From the NCBI RefSeq assembly GCF_023509015.1, contig NZ_CP094975.1, forward strand, positions 5,015,501-5,079,500: a stretch of 64,000 nt of DNA. Direction: 5' to 3'. Source of the stretch: Pseudomonas abieticivorans. GTDB taxonomy: Bacteria; Pseudomonadota; Gammaproteobacteria; Pseudomonadales; Pseudomonadaceae. The position numbers were made by a program, and so were the translations under genes. Below, piece after piece: positions 1 through 8,510 of the stretch (the first letter of the stretch is position 1; each line of letters starts with the position of its first letter). Under the pieces are notes generated by a model. The model saw only the letters and a program-made list of their open reading frames with translations. It had not been told where the DNA came from and did not search any database.

Positions 1-1035
1 CAACGACTGGCCCTGGAAACGAATGCTGCCCTCGGAGTCCAGCAGGCGCAAAATCGCCTGGCCCAGGGTCGACTTGCCCGAGCCCGACTCGCCGACGATC
101 CCCAGGGTTTTGCCGCGTTGCAGGCTCAGGCTGATGCCGTCCACGGCCTTGACGTAATGGCGCGGCTTACGGAAAAAACCGCCGTCCAGGGCGTACCAGA
201 CCTTGAGGTTGTCGACCTCAAGCACCACGTCGCGCTCAGCGCGAGGCAAGGCTTCGCCGGCCGGTTCCGCATCCAGCAACAGCCGGCTGTAGGGGTGTTG
301 CGGGCGGCAGAACAACTGCTCGCAGTCGGCCTGCTCGACGATTTCGCCGTTGCGCATCACGCACACGCGCTGGGCGATGCTGCGCACCAGGTTAAGGTCG
401 TGGCTGATCAACAGCAGCGACATCCCCAGGCGCTCCTGCAACGATTTGAGCAGGCGCAGGATGCGCCGCTGCACGGTCACGTCCAGCGCCGTGGTCGGCT
501 CGTCGGCGATCAGCAGCACCGGCTCGCAGGCCAGGGCCATGGCGATCATCACCCGCTGGCGCTGGCCGCCGGAGAGTTGATGGGGGTAGGCCTTCAGGCG
601 CTCCTTGGGGTTGGAGATCGCCACCAGTTCCAGCAACTCCAGGATGCGCGCGTGCGCCGCCTTGCCGCTCAGGCCTTTGTGCACCAGCAGGGTTTCGCCA
701 ATCTGTTTTTCCACGGTGTGCAGCGGGTTGAGCGAAGTCATCGGCTCCTGGAAAATCATCGCCACGCGGTTGCCGCGAATCTGGCGCAGCAACTTGGCGT
801 CGGCGCCCACCAGCTGCGTGCCGTGGTAGCGGATGCTGCCGGTGGTCACGGTGCCGGCCTGGGGCAGCAACTGCAAAATAGAATGGGCGGTGACGGACTT
901 TCCCGAACCCGACTCGCCCACCAGCGCCAGGCACTGGCCGTCGGGGATGTCCAGGCTCAGGTTGCGCACCACGGTGTTGCCGTTGAAGGCGACGCACAGG
1001 TCGCGGATTTCGATCACGTTGTCGCTCATGGTCAT
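1..1035 (-). CDS. yejF: Peptide ABC transporter, duplicated ATPase subunit (YejF-like), 3' end outside window
   Basis: This is the ATP-hydrolysing subunit of a YejABEF-type oligopeptide importer, acting on the cytoplasmic face of the inner membrane. About 345 codons are present and the gene runs off the left edge; family members are near 535 residues with two fused ABC modules. The first module is complete: Walker A GESGSGKS at about residues 40-47, a signature LSGGQRQR, and Walker B ending in ADEPTTALD. The second module begins near residue 280 and its Walker A (GESGSGKST) lies near the left edge. Two candidate starts exist, ATG at 1035 and at 1029. It follows yejE by 4 nt, so it is the last gene of a co-transcribed set. 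Assignment to YejF rests on the order A-B-E-F. Confidence 0.93.
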   Translation of the reverse strand, partial: MTMSDNVIEIRDLCVAFNGNTVVRNLSLDIPDGQCLALVGESGSGKSVTAHSILQLLPQAGTVTTGSIRYHGTQLVGADAKLLRQIRGNRVAMIFQEPMTSLNPLHTVEKQIGETLLVHKGLSGKAAHARILELLELVAISNPKERLKAYPHQLSGGQRQRVMIAMALACEPVLLIADEPTTALDVTVQRRILRLLKSLQERLGMSLLLISHDLNLVRSIAQRVCVMRNGEIVEQADCEQLFCRPQHPYSRLLLDAEPAGEALPRAERDVVLEVDNLKVWYALDGGFFRKPRHYVKAVDGISLSLQRGKTLGIVGESGSGKSTLGQAILRLLDSEGSIRFQGQSL

Positions 1036-1039
1036 TGGC

Positions 1040-2062
1040 TCACGCTCTGGGGTCGAAGGCATCACGCAACGCCTCGCCGATAAACACCAGCAGCGACAGA
1101 ATCAGTGCCAGGGTGAAAAACGCCGTCAAGCCCAGCCACGGCGCCTCGAGGTGGTCCTTGCCCTGGCCGATCAACTCGCCCAGCGAGGCGCTGCCGGCGG
1201 GCATGCCAAACCCCAGGAAATCCAGGGCGGTGAGGGTGGTGATGGCGCCGGTGAGGATGAACGGCAGGTAGCTCAGGGTGGCGTTCATGGCGTTGGGCAA
1301 GATGTGCCGCACGATGATCTTGCGGTCGTTCAGGCCCAGGGCGCGGGCGGCTTTGACGTATTCAAGGTTGCGCCCGCGCAGAAACTCGGCGCGCACCACG
1401 TCTACCAGCGCCAGCCAGGAGAACAAGGCCATGATGCCCAGCAACCACCAGAAGTTGGGCTCCACGAAGCCCGACAGAATGATCAGCAGGTAAAGCACTG
1501 GCAGCCCCGACCATACCTCCAGCAGGCGTTGGCCGAACAGGTCGATCCAACCGCCGTAGTAGCCCTGCAGGGCGCCGGCGGCGATGCCAATCAATGAGCT
1601 GATGATTGTCAGCGCCAAGGCAAACAGAATCGACACCCGTGCGCCAAAAATCACCCGCGCCAGCACATCGCGGGACTGGTCATCGGTGCCCAGCCAGTTC
1701 GCCGCGGTGGGCGGGCTGGGGGCCGGTTGGGTCAGGTCGTAGTTGGGCGTGTCGGCGCTGAACGGGATGGGCGGGAAGACCATCCAGCCGCCGGCGTCGC
1801 TGATCAGCTTGCGCACGTAATCGCTGCGGTAGTCGGGCTGGAACGGCAACATGCCGCCCAGTTCTTGCTCGGTGTAGCGCTTGAATACCGGGAAGTAGTA
1901 GCTGTCGTGGTACTTGAGCAGCAGCGGCTTGTCGTTGGCGATCAACTCACCACCCAGGCTTGCCGCGAACAGGGCAATGAACAGCCACAGCGACCACCAA
2001 CCACGGCGGTTGCTGCGAAAACGCGCCAGGCGCCGCTGCGCCAAGGGGGACAGGCGGCTCAT
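1040..2062 (-). CDS. yejE: Peptide ABC transporter permease YejE
   Basis: Inner-membrane permease of the YejABEF importer, 340 residues from the start MSRLSPLAQ. The protein has an N-terminal membrane anchor, a periplasmic stretch typical of DppC/OppC-type permeases, then a BPD_transp_1 domain. The EAA loop that docks on the ATPase is visible as EYVKAARALGLNDRKIIVRH near residues 226-245. A longer reading upstream of 2062 has no family support. The start codon overlaps the stop of yejB by one base (TGATG), which indicates translational coupling. The partner permease is YejB and the binding protein is YejA. Confidence 0.95.
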   Translation of the reverse strand: MSRLSPLAQRRLARFRSNRRGWWSLWLFIALFAASLGGELIANDKPLLLKYHDSYYFPVFKRYTEQELGGMLPFQPDYRSDYVRKLISDAGGWMVFPPIPFSADTPNYDLTQPAPSPPTAANWLGTDDQSRDVLARVIFGARVSILFALALTIISSLIGIAAGALQGYYGGWIDLFGQRLLEVWSGLPVLYLLIILSGFVEPNFWWLLGIMALFSWLALVDVVRAEFLRGRNLEYVKAARALGLNDRKIIVRHILPNAMNATLSYLPFILTGAITTLTALDFLGFGMPAGSASLGELIGQGKDHLEAPWLGLTAFFTLALILSLLVFIGEALRDAFDPRA

Positions 2063-3123
2063 CAAGCGTTCCTCGCGGCGAAGTCGATGCGCGGGTCGAC
2101 CAGGGTGTAGCACAGGTCGCCCACCAGTTTGATCACCAGGCCAAACAGCGTGAAGATAAACAGTGTGCCGAACACCACGGGGTAGTCGCGGGCTACGGCC
2201 GCCTCGTAACTCAAGCGGCCCAGGCCGTCGAGAGAGAAGATCACCTCGATCAACAGGGAGCCTGCGAAGAACACGCTGATGAACGCCTGCGGCAGGCCCG
2301 CCACCACCAGCAGCATGGCGTTGCGAAACACGTGGCCGTACAGCACGCGAGTTTCACTAACGCCCTTGGCCCGTGCGGTGACCACGTATTGGCGGGTGAT
2401 CTCGTTGAGGAAGGAGTTCTTGGTGAGGATGGTCAGGGTAGCAAAACCGCCGATCACCAACGACAGCACCGGCAGCACCAGGTGCCAGAAGTAATCGGCC
2501 ACCTTGCCCAGGGTCGACAACTGGTCGAAGTTCTCCGACACAAGCCCGCGCACCGGGAACCAGTTCAGCGCCGTGCCGCCGGCAAACAGCACGATCAGCA
2601 GCATGGCAAACAGGAACGCCGGCATAGCGTAGCCGATGATGATCGCGGTGCTGGTCCACACGTCGAAGTGGCTACCGTGGCGCACCGCCTTGCGAATCCC
2701 CAGGGGGATCGACACCAGGTAGGTGATCAGCGTGGCCCAGAAACCCAGCGACAAGGTCACCGGCATCTTCTGCAAAATCAGGTCGGTGACCTTGGCGCCG
2801 CGGAAAAAGCTCTTGCCAAAGTCCAGGCTCGCGTAACTTTTGAGCATCAACCACAGGCGCTCGGGGGCTGGCTTGTCGAAGCCGTATTGCTTTTCGATGT
2901 CTTTGATCAGCTTGGGGTCCAGGCCCCGGCTGGCGCGCGAGGCGCCGTGGGCCGTGTCGCCACCGCCGCCGGTCACGCTGCCGCCGCCCATACCTTGCAG
3001 GCGGGCGATGGCTTGCTCCACCGGGCCGCCGGGGGCCGCTTGCACGATGACAAAGTTCACCAGCAGGATAAACAGCAAGGTCGGGATGATCAGTAGCAGG
3101 CGCCGCAGTGTATAGGCCAGCAT
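2062..3123 (-). CDS. yejB: Peptide ABC transporter permease YejB
   Basis: The second inner-membrane permease of the importer, 353 residues from [11 protein letters not shown]. The N-terminus has the DppB/OppB-type hydrophobic anchor with the usual [14 protein letters not shown] start. A glycine-rich insert around residues 65-75 precedes the periplasmic loop, which is normal for YejB. The EAA motif is seen as [20 protein letters not shown]. The start overlaps the yejA stop by one base (TGATG), the same junction as between yejB and yejE, so A-B-E are tightly coupled. The annotated start is preferred over one 69 nt upstream because that extension lies inside yejA and carries no family similarity. 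Confidence 0.95.
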   Translation of the reverse strand: MLAYTLRRLLLIIPTLLFILLVNFVIVQAAPGGPVEQAIARLQGMGGGSVTGGGGDTAHGASRASRGLDPKLIKDIEKQYGFDKPAPERLWLMLKSYASLDFGKSFFRGAKVTDLILQKMPVTLSLGFWATLITYLVSIPLGIRKAVRHGSHFDVWTSTAIIIGYAMPAFLFAMLLIVLFAGGTALNWFPVRGLVSENFDQLSTLGKVADYFWHLVLPVLSLVIGGFATLTILTKNSFLNEITRQYVVTARAKGVSETRVLYGHVFRNAMLLVVAGLPQAFISVFFAGSLLIEVIFSLDGLGRLSYEAAVARDYPVVFGTLFIFTLFGLVIKLVGDLCYTLVDPRIDFAARNA

Positions 3124-4970
3124 CAAGGCTTCTCCTGGGCACGGCGGGCGGCCATTTGCTCGGTGGTCAGGGCCGTGGGACTGATTTCCCACCAGCTTTC
3201 GATGGCCTCGTCATTGCTGGCGGCCACCTTGGGCATGCCGAAGCGGTTCCACCACACGGTCGAGGTGCCCGGCGGGTAGTAGTTGGGAATCCAGTAGTAA
3301 TTCCACTGCAGCACCCGGTCCAGGGCGTGGGCGTAGGTGGTCATGTCGGCTTTGGTGCGGGCCTGGATCAAGCCTTTGATCAGGCTGTCCACGGCCGGGT
3401 TTTTCAGCACCATGTAGTTGTTGGAACCCGGGTCGTTGGCCGCATCCGAGCCGAAATAGTTGTACAGCTCAACGCCGGGGGAAGGCGACACCGGGTAGCC
3501 GGTGACGATCATGTCGTAGTCGCGGGCCATCAGCCGGTTGAGGTATTGCGCCGAGTCGATGCGGCGGATCTGCAGGTCGATACCGATCTGTGCCAGGTTG
3601 CGTTTGTAGGGCAGCAACAGGCGTTCAATGCCGCCCTGACCGTTGAGAAAGGTAAAGGTCATCGGTTCGCCCTGGGCGTTCACCAGCTTGTCACCCTCGG
3701 GGTGCCAGCCGGCAGCTTCCAGCAGGGCCAGGGCTTGCAATTGCTTGTCGCGGATAAAGCCGGTGCCGTCGGTCTTCGGTGCTTCGAACACCTGGGTAAA
3801 GACCTCGTCGGGGATTTGCCCGCGCAACGGCTCCAGGATCTTCAGCTCGGCGGCGTCCGGCAACTGGCGCGCGGCCAGGGGGCTGTTGGCAAAGTAGCTT
3901 TGTTGGCGGATGTACATGTTGCGCATCATGCGCTTGTTGCTCCACTCAAAGTCCCAGAGCATGGCCAGCGCCTGGCGCACGCGGCGGTCCTGGAACACCG
4001 GGCGCTGCAGGTTGAAAATAAACCCCTGGGACGACTGCAGGCTTTCCTTGGCCAAGTGCTCGCGCTGCAGGCGCCCGTCGGTCAATGCCGGGCTGTCGTA
4101 GCCGATGGTGTAGCCGGTGGCGCTGAACTCGCGGTTGTAGTCGTAGCCGCCGCCGCGCAGGATCTGCCGGGCCACTTCGGTGTCGCCGAAATACTCGATG
4201 CTGAAGTGATCGAAGTTGTACAGGCCACGGCTGGCGGGCAAATCCTTGCCCCACCAGGTGGGGTTGCGCTCGAAGGTGATGCTGCGCCCATTGTCCACCT
4301 TGCCCACCGTGTACGGCCCGCTGCCCACAGGCGGCTCGAAACCGCCGCCGTCGCTGAAGTCGCGGTCCTTCCACCAGTGTTCGGGGAACACCGGCAGCGA
4401 GGCGAGGTCCAGGGGCAGGGTCAGGTTGTCGTTGTTCTTGAAGGTGAATCGCACCTGCAGCGGGCCTTCGACTTGCACGTCCTGCACGTCGGCAAATTGC
4501 GTGCGGTAGCGCAGGCTGCCCTGGGTCATCAGCAGGTTGAAGGTGTACTTCACGTCCTGGGCGGTGATGGGCGTGCCGTCGGCAAACTTTGCCTTGGGGT
4601 TGAGGTAAAAACGCAGCCATAAACCGCTGTCGTCGCGCTCCATCTTTTCCGCCACCAGGCCGTACACGGTGTAAGGCTCATCCAGCGAACGGGTGGCCAG
4701 GGGCGAGTACAGCAGGCCGTCGACTTGGGTCACGCCGGTGCCTTTGTCGATGTAGGGCATCAAGTGGTCGAACTGGCCGATTTCCACCGCCGAACGGCGC
4801 AGGCTGCCGCCCTTGGGGGCGTTGGGGTTCACGTAGTTGAAATGCTGGAAACCGGACGGATACTTGGCCGGCTCGCCATACACTGTGAGGGACGTTTGCG
4901 GTGCCGCAAAGGCGGGAGCAAGCAGTACTAACTGGGCAGTCAGAAAAAGGGACGTTAGAACCGAGCGCAT
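3123..4970 (-). CDS. yejA: Periplasmic peptide-binding protein YejA
   Basis: Solute-binding protein of the importer (SBP_bac_5 family), 615 residues. The start at 4970 gives a clean signal peptide ([22 protein letters not shown], cleavage before APQ) and is preceded by AAGG six bases upstream. A start at 4985 is also open but has no ribosome site. The mature protein has the family opening with an extended strand ([20 protein letters not shown]) and the characteristic lobe around [20 protein letters not shown]. In enterobacteria YejABEF imports peptides including microcin C; here the substrate is not shown. It is the first gene of the operon and is separated from ppiC downstream-facing neighbours by a terminator. 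Confidence 0.93.
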   Translation of the reverse strand: MRSVLTSLFLTAQLVLLAPAFAAPQTSLTVYGEPAKYPSGFQHFNYVNPNAPKGGSLRRSAVEIGQFDHLMPYIDKGTGVTQVDGLLYSPLATRSLDEPYTVYGLVAEKMERDDSGLWLRFYLNPKAKFADGTPITAQDVKYTFNLLMTQGSLRYRTQFADVQDVQVEGPLQVRFTFKNNDNLTLPLDLASLPVFPEHWWKDRDFSDGGGFEPPVGSGPYTVGKVDNGRSITFERNPTWWGKDLPASRGLYNFDHFSIEYFGDTEVARQILRGGGYDYNREFSATGYTIGYDSPALTDGRLQREHLAKESLQSSQGFIFNLQRPVFQDRRVRQALAMLWDFEWSNKRMMRNMYIRQQSYFANSPLAARQLPDAAELKILEPLRGQIPDEVFTQVFEAPKTDGTGFIRDKQLQALALLEAAGWHPEGDKLVNAQGEPMTFTFLNGQGGIERLLLPYKRNLAQIGIDLQIRRIDSAQYLNRLMARDYDMIVTGYPVSPSPGVELYNYFGSDAANDPGSNNYMVLKNPAVDSLIKGLIQARTKADMTTYAHALDRVLQWNYYWIPNYYPPGTSTVWWNRFGMPKVAASNDEAIESWWEISPTALTTEQMAARRAQEKP

Positions 4971-5050
4971 TGTCTGCCTTGTCATTCGTGGGCCGGAATG
5001 AAAACCTGGGAAATACCCTACCATCATGTAGGACCTGGGCCACAAACAAA

Positions 5051-5075
5051 ACAGCCCGCCAAGGTGGCGGGCTGT
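5051..5075 (-). terminator. Intrinsic terminator of ppiC
   Basis: A perfect 10-bp stem (ACAGCCCGCC / GGCGGGCTGT) with a 5-base loop, followed on the minus strand by a T-rich run TTTTGTTTG. It sits 22 nt past the ppiC stop and upstream of yejA, so it separates the two minus-strand units. Confidence 0.85.
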
Positions 5076-5096
5076 TATTTCATGCAATCTGGCGGA

Positions 5097-5378
5097 TCAG
5101 TCCTGACGGCTGGTCACTTCCAACAGGTGATAACCGAACTGGGTCTTCACCGGGCCTTGCACGGTGTTGACCGGGGCGCTGAACACCACGGTGTCGAATT
5201 CCTTGACCATCTGGCCTGGGCCGAAGGAACCCAGGTCACCGCCTTGGCGGCTGGATGGGCAGGTGGAGTTGGCCTTGGCGATTTCGGCGAAATCGGCGCC
5301 GCCTTCGATTTGGGCTTTCAGTTCGTTGCACTTGTCTTCGGTCTGAACCAGGATGTGACGGGCAGTGGCTTTGGCCAT
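5097..5378 (-). CDS. ppiC: Peptidyl-prolyl cis-trans isomerase, parvulin type (PpiC)
   Basis: A single-domain parvulin of 93 residues, the same size as Escherichia coli PpiC, catalysing proline cis-trans isomerisation in the cytoplasm. There is no signal peptide. The sequence begins AKATARHILVQTEDKC and carries the parvulin landmarks: the His in ARHIL, GGDLGSFGPGQMVKEFD, and the terminal FGYHLLEV strand with the active-site His. A strong ribosome site (AAAGGAGCA) precedes the ATG. It is monocistronic, with its own terminator. Confidence 0.97.
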   Translation of the reverse strand: MAKATARHILVQTEDKCNELKAQIEGGADFAEIAKANSTCPSSRQGGDLGSFGPGQMVKEFDTVVFSAPVNTVQGPVKTQFGYHLLEVTSRQD

Positions 5379-5534
5379 GGGGTATTGCTCCTTTCAAGAA
5401 AGTGGGAAGCCTACCGTACTGAGGGAAGCTTTTCCTGCAAAAGTTCCCGCAGGCTGTGCCAGCCACTGAGCTGTGGGTCCTGGCATGCCAGGGGAAAGGC
5501 CGCTGCGGTATGTTGGGTAAACCGCGGTGCGGCC

Positions 5535-5557
5535 TTCGCGGATGAATCCGCTCCTAC
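5535..5557. repeat. Single REP arm overlapping the end of the DAHP synthase gene
   Basis: One arm of the palindromic repeat found paired elsewhere in the window (TTCGCGGATGAATCC…CTCCTAC). The expected left arm is missing: about 40 bp to the left the sequence is unrelated, although the central inverted-repeat core (GGCCGC…GCGGCC) is retained. The arm supplies the stop codon of the DAHP synthase gene. Confidence 0.85.
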
Positions 5558-6657
5558 AGGGTGGAATCCGCAGAGCCCTGGCGCAACTGGCGGGCAGCTT
5601 CGCGCAGCAGGCGCTCGGTGCTGTCCCAGCCCAGACACCCATCGGTCACCGACACCCCGTAGCGCATGTTCGGCCCGATCGCCTGGCAGCCGTCGAACAG
5701 GTGCCCTTCGAGCATCATCCCCACCAGCGAGCGGTCGCCCTGCAAGCGTTGGCGCAACACGCCGTTGAACACCTCGGGCTGGCGCAGTGGGTCTTTGCCG
5801 CTGTTGGCATGGCTGCAGTCCACCAAGATACGCGCCGGGATCGCCGCCTTGCCCAGGCTCTGATGCACCTGGGCGATGCTGTCGCGGTCGTAGTTGGGGC
5901 CCTTGTGGCCACCGCGCAGCACCAGGTGGGCGTGGCTGTTGCCACGGGTTTCGATGATCGCAGGCTCGCCGCTGGCATTCACGCCAAAGTGGCGGTGCGG
6001 GTGGGCCGCGCTGCGGATTGCATCGCAGGCCACGCCCACGCCGCCGTCGGTGCCGTTCTTGAAGCCCACCGGCATGTTCAGGCCGCTGGCCATCTCCCGG
6101 TGAATCTGCGACTCAGTGGTGCGTGCGCCAATGGCCACCCAGCTGAGCAGGTCTTCGAAGTAGCCGGCGGCCATCGGTTGCAGCAGTTCGGTGGCAATCG
6201 GCAGGCCCATGTGCAGCACTTCGCGCATCAGTTCGCGGGACAGTTTCAGGCCGCCGACCATGTCGTCGCTGCCGTCCAGGCGCGGGTCGTAGGCCAGGCC
6301 TTTCCAGCCAACGGTGGTGCGGGGTTTTTCAACGTAGGCGCGCATCACCAGGAGCATCTGGTCGCTCACATCCGCCGCCAGGCCGGCCAGGCGCTGGGCG
6401 TATTCCAGGGCCGATTGCGGGTCGTGGATGGAGCAGGGGCCCACGATCACCAGCAGGCGTGGGTCATGGCCATCGAGAATGTTGCGCACCGCGCTGCGGT
6501 GAGCGCTGACTTGCTCGCTCAGAGCGGTGCTCAGGGGCAGTTGTTGCTTGAGGGCATTGACGCTGGGCAAGGTTTGCAAAACCGGGCTGTTGGCGGCTGG
6601 GGCCAGGGCATGCGGTTGGGCGTTGATCAGGGGCAGGGCGCTGATGAGGCTGTTCAT
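5554..6657 (-). CDS. aroF: 3-deoxy-7-phosphoheptulonate (DAHP) synthase, class I
   Basis: First enzyme of the shikimate pathway: phosphoenolpyruvate plus erythrose 4-phosphate to DAHP. The protein has 367 residues from MNSLISALPL, close to the usual size of type I AroF/G/H enzymes. Family motifs are clear: VIVGPCSIHD, RAYVEKPRTTVGWKG, ARTTESQIHREMASG, GFKNGTDG, and VDCSHANSGKDP, which carries metal-binding residues. The reading frame stays open upstream to 6924, but that extension has no family similarity. Which aromatic amino acid inhibits it cannot be read safely; the leader upstream (Tyr, Trp, Phe codons) suggests control by aromatic amino acid supply. The TAG stop lies inside a REP arm. 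Confidence 0.95.
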   Translation of the reverse strand: MNSLISALPLINAQPHALAPAANSPVLQTLPSVNALKQQLPLSTALSEQVSAHRSAVRNILDGHDPRLLVIVGPCSIHDPQSALEYAQRLAGLAADVSDQMLLVMRAYVEKPRTTVGWKGLAYDPRLDGSDDMVGGLKLSRELMREVLHMGLPIATELLQPMAAGYFEDLLSWVAIGARTTESQIHREMASGLNMPVGFKNGTDGGVGVACDAIRSAAHPHRHFGVNASGEPAIIETRGNSHAHLVLRGGHKGPNYDRDSIAQVHQSLGKAAIPARILVDCSHANSGKDPLRQPEVFNGVLRQRLQGDRSLVGMMLEGHLFDGCQAIGPNMRYGVSVTDGCLGWDSTERLLREAARQLRQGSADSTL

Positions 6658-6704
6658 AAGGTGTTTTCCTGGGCTGGCGGCGGGGCATTGGCCCGCGCGC
6701 GGCC

Positions 6705-6857
6705 CTATGACGGTGTTCGACAATTGGCCGGGTTGGCGATGTGTGTAGCTGAGCCACCCAAAAGTGACCGGTCGGAGGCGGCAAGCTGGCCCGAACGGAG
6801 GGTGGTAAATCGCCAGGCGGTGTAGGTGTCGTAACGGTAATAGGTGGCGTAGTTCAT
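6705..6857 (-). CDS. Tyr-rich small ORF between attenuator and DAHP synthase
   Basis: A 50-codon ORF, not a recognised protein, with a good ribosome site (GAGG eight bases before ATG). Five of the first twelve residues are tyrosine (MNYATYYRYDTYTAW), followed by Trp-15 and Phe-17; the rest looks uninformative. It ends 47 nt before the DAHP synthase ATG and lies downstream of the leader terminator, so it is only transcribed on read-through. It may act as a second sensing peptide or as a coupled upstream ORF. Function is inferred from position and composition alone. Confidence 0.55.
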   Translation of the reverse strand: MNYATYYRYDTYTAWRFTTLRSGQLAASDRSLLGGSATHIANPANCRTPS

Positions 6858-6923
6858 GGGGCATACCTCGAAATTGATCAGTGTGTGAGTCGCTGGGTGC
6901 AGTGCTTAAGGGCTGAAAAAACA

Positions 6924-6955
6924 AAACCCCCGGTCGGGAAGCCGACCGGGGGTTT
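6924..6955 (-). terminator. Candidate attenuator terminator upstream of DAHP synthase
   Basis: A perfect 14-bp stem (AAACCCCCGGTCGG with its complement) and a 4-base loop, followed on the minus strand by TTTTGTTTTTT. No conventional gene ends just upstream on the minus strand: only the leader peptide ORF (stop at 7008) precedes it and DAHP synthase follows. That placement fits transcription attenuation. Confidence 0.8.
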
Positions 6956-7007
6956 TTGAGTGTTTCAACCGGGCGACCTGTTTAAAGTGGCCGCCGGATA
7001 ATGGGTA

Positions 7008-7142
7008 TCAGGCGCGCCAGTGGCTAAACCAATACCCGTAATAATAAGAAACCGGTGCGCACGCCACACAGTCAGCCGCAACCGCTGCCAAGCGACGTGC
7101 GCTGGCGGTGTGTGCTGCCTGAAGGTGGGTTGAGTGCAACAT
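7008..7142 (-). CDS. Aromatic-rich leader peptide of DAHP synthase
   Basis: A 44-codon ORF with a strong ribosome site (GGAG six bases before ATG). Residues 33-42 read YYYGYWFSHW: four Tyr, two Trp and one Phe within ten codons, just before the stop. The ORF is followed after 52 nt by an intrinsic terminator and then, after a second small ORF, by DAHP synthase. The GGGTAT inside the Tyr/Trp codons can pair with ATACCC immediately past the stop codon, the kind of pairing a stalled ribosome would disrupt. I infer a leader peptide sensing charged tRNA-Tyr/Trp/Phe; the full set of alternative folds was not computed. Confidence 0.75.
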   Translation of the reverse strand: MLHSTHLQAAHTASARRLAAVAADCVACAPVSYYYGYWFSHWRA

Positions 7143-7167
7143 AAGGTGCTCCGATTTGGTGACGCCG

Positions 7168-7197
7168 AGCTTACTTCAGCCGTTCGCGCCCTGACAA
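7168..7197 (-). promoter_or_regulatory. Weak candidate promoter for the DAHP synthase leader
   Basis: On the minus strand TTGTCA (7192-7197) and TAAGCT (7168-7173) are separated by 18 bases, about 25 nt before the leader ATG. The -10 hexamer is poor, so this is a tentative reading. Confidence 0.3.
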
Positions 7198-7295
7198 CTG
7201 CTTTTTGTCGTCATGGCCGCTCCTACACAGCGCACATGGCCTGTGCCAGACTTGCTCGCTAGGAAACCGGTGCAGCCAATCTAGGAGTTTTAAGC

Positions 7296-7724
7296 GTGCA
7301 ATTGCAGTTGCGTCCTGCCACCGATCAGGACTTATCCTACGCTCGCGACCTCACGAGGGGCGCCATGCTGCGCTACTACAGCGAATTCGACCTGCGCTGG
7401 GAAGAAGAGGGCTTCAACCAGGCCTGGGTATGGCGCGACAACCGCCTGATCGAAGTCGATGGCGTGCGCCAGGGCTACGTCAGCCTCAGCCTGGACAGCC
7501 GTGCGCTGTTCATCCGCGAATTACATCTGAATGAGTGTGTTCGAGGGAAGGGGGTTGGCAGTTGGGTGATCGACCAAGTGGTGGCACTGGCGCGCCAGCG
7601 GCGGTTGCCCCTGGTGCGCCTGACGGTGTTTGCCAGCAACCCGGCGCGTTACCTTTACCTGCGCAAAGGCTTCGAGCAGGTGGGTATCGACGAGTGCTTC
7701 CTGCGCATGGAATGCAAGGTTTGA
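7296..7724 (+). CDS. GNAT-family N-acetyltransferase
   Basis: A 142-residue acetyl-CoA-dependent acetyltransferase of unknown substrate. The GNAT core is visible: strand RALFIRELHLNECVRGKGVGSWVIDQV contains the acetyl-CoA loop (R-G-K-G-V-G), then LVRLTVFASNPARYLYLRKGFEQVG is the classic motif B. It starts with GTG, chosen because TAGGAG stands eight bases upstream and the sequence begins with the family's strand MQLQLRPAT. It stands alone on the plus strand and converges with the small DNA-binding gene that follows. Confidence 0.88.
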   Translation: MQLQLRPATDQDLSYARDLTRGAMLRYYSEFDLRWEEEGFNQAWVWRDNRLIEVDGVRQGYVSLSLDSRALFIRELHLNECVRGKGVGSWVIDQVVALARQRRLPLVRLTVFASNPARYLYLRKGFEQVGIDECFLRMECKV

Positions 7725-7734
7725 CAGATCGGGC

Positions 7735-7956
7735 TCAAGGCTGCGTTCGGTCCGCCTCCTGCGGCACCGTGCCTTCCTTCATCCCCAGCAAAACCGCGAC
7801 TTTGTGTGACTCCCCGCGTTTGCCTTTCTTGCGCCCGGCCAATATCTGATAGGTGGTGGCCGGGTCTACTCCGTGCTCTCTGGCAAATTCTTGTACCGAT
7901 TTTCCCTGCTGATCCAGCCAGGCCCTGGCTTGTGCGGCAGTCCGTATACCGTGCAT
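7735..7956 (-). CDS. Small DNA-binding protein, BcepMu gp16-like
   Basis: A 73-residue protein resembling phage-associated BcepMu gp16-like proteins common on Pseudomonas chromosomes. A helix-turn-helix can be read in SVQEFAREHGVDPATTYQILAGRKKGKRGESHKVAVLLG, where an interrogative helix is followed by a basic segment. It is divergent from the XRE-type regulator at 8037, and the 80-bp gap between them holds a perfect palindrome. The layout looks like a small two-gene regulatory switch of phage origin kept in the chromosome. Its target is unknown. Confidence 0.7.
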   Translation of the reverse strand: MHGIRTAAQARAWLDQQGKSVQEFAREHGVDPATTYQILAGRKKGKRGESHKVAVLLGMKEGTVPQEADRTQP

Positions 7957-7998
7957 AGTTCAAGTCCGTTTCATTCGATTTAAAAATGGTCAAAGACA

Positions 7999-8012
7999 CA
8001 TCCATATGGATG
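7999..8012. promoter_or_regulatory. Perfect palindrome, candidate operator
   Basis: CATCCATATGGATG is a perfect 14-bp palindrome midway between two divergent DNA-binding protein genes. A minus-strand TATAAT (8024-8029) lies 12 bases to its right. It is a natural candidate for autoregulation by either protein; this is inference from position. Confidence 0.5.
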
Positions 8013-8036
8013 CTTAATAAGGGATTATACATTCAA

Positions 8037-8399
8037 ATGACTGGAATTGGTTCGCGTCTACGCAAAGAACGGGAGCGCCTGGAGCTGACCCAAAAGGCCT
8101 TTGGCGAGGTCGGCGGGGTGGAGCCCAACGCGCAGGGCAAATACGAAAGCGGCGAGCGCACGCCCAAGGCCGACTACCTGGCCGCCGTCGCGCAAATCGG
8201 CGTCGACGTGATGTATGTGGTCACCGGGGAACGAACACCCACGCCCGTTGATCAATTAAGCCAAGGCGAGGAACACATCCTGGGGCATTATCGGGTGCTG
8301 CCGAGGGAGGGGCAGGACGCGATCCGGCACATGGCCAACAGTCTGGCGGAAATGACCGCCAGCTACACGGTCAAGCACAGGTCCCGGAAAACCGGCTAG
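8037..8399 (+). CDS. XRE-family helix-turn-helix regulator
   Basis: A 120-residue Cro/CI-type regulator. The HTH spans about residues 3-60: IGSRLRKERERLELTQKAFGEVGGVEPNAQGKYESGERTPKADYLAAVAQIGVDVMYVVTGE, with the usual recognition helix before YESGERTPK. The C-terminal half is short and lacks the S24 peptidase domain of LexA-like repressors. The start MTGIGSRLRKE is preferred over an in-frame ATG at 7986 because the extension is AT-rich and overlaps the palindrome between the divergent genes. It probably represses itself and its neighbour; the target is not shown. Confidence 0.82.
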   Translation: MTGIGSRLRKERERLELTQKAFGEVGGVEPNAQGKYESGERTPKADYLAAVAQIGVDVMYVVTGERTPTPVDQLSQGEEHILGHYRVLPREGQDAIRHMANSLAEMTASYTVKHRSRKTG

Positions 8400-8510
8400 C
8401 TGGCGTAAGTCGACGCTTGGCGCCATGTTGATGACGCTTTGAACTAGGTCTGGGATCCGATATTTGTTAAGGTTGCCAACATCCCACAAGACCACAATAC
8501 GAGGTGTCTG

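Noticed and set aside
118..4622. Long plus-strand open frames across the yej genes
   Set aside because: They are antisense shadows in GC-rich DNA; the minus-strand proteins have clear family motifs.
5554..6924. A longer DAHP synthase starting at 6924
   Set aside because: The extra 89 codons have no family similarity and cover the second leader ORF; the family start is at 6657.
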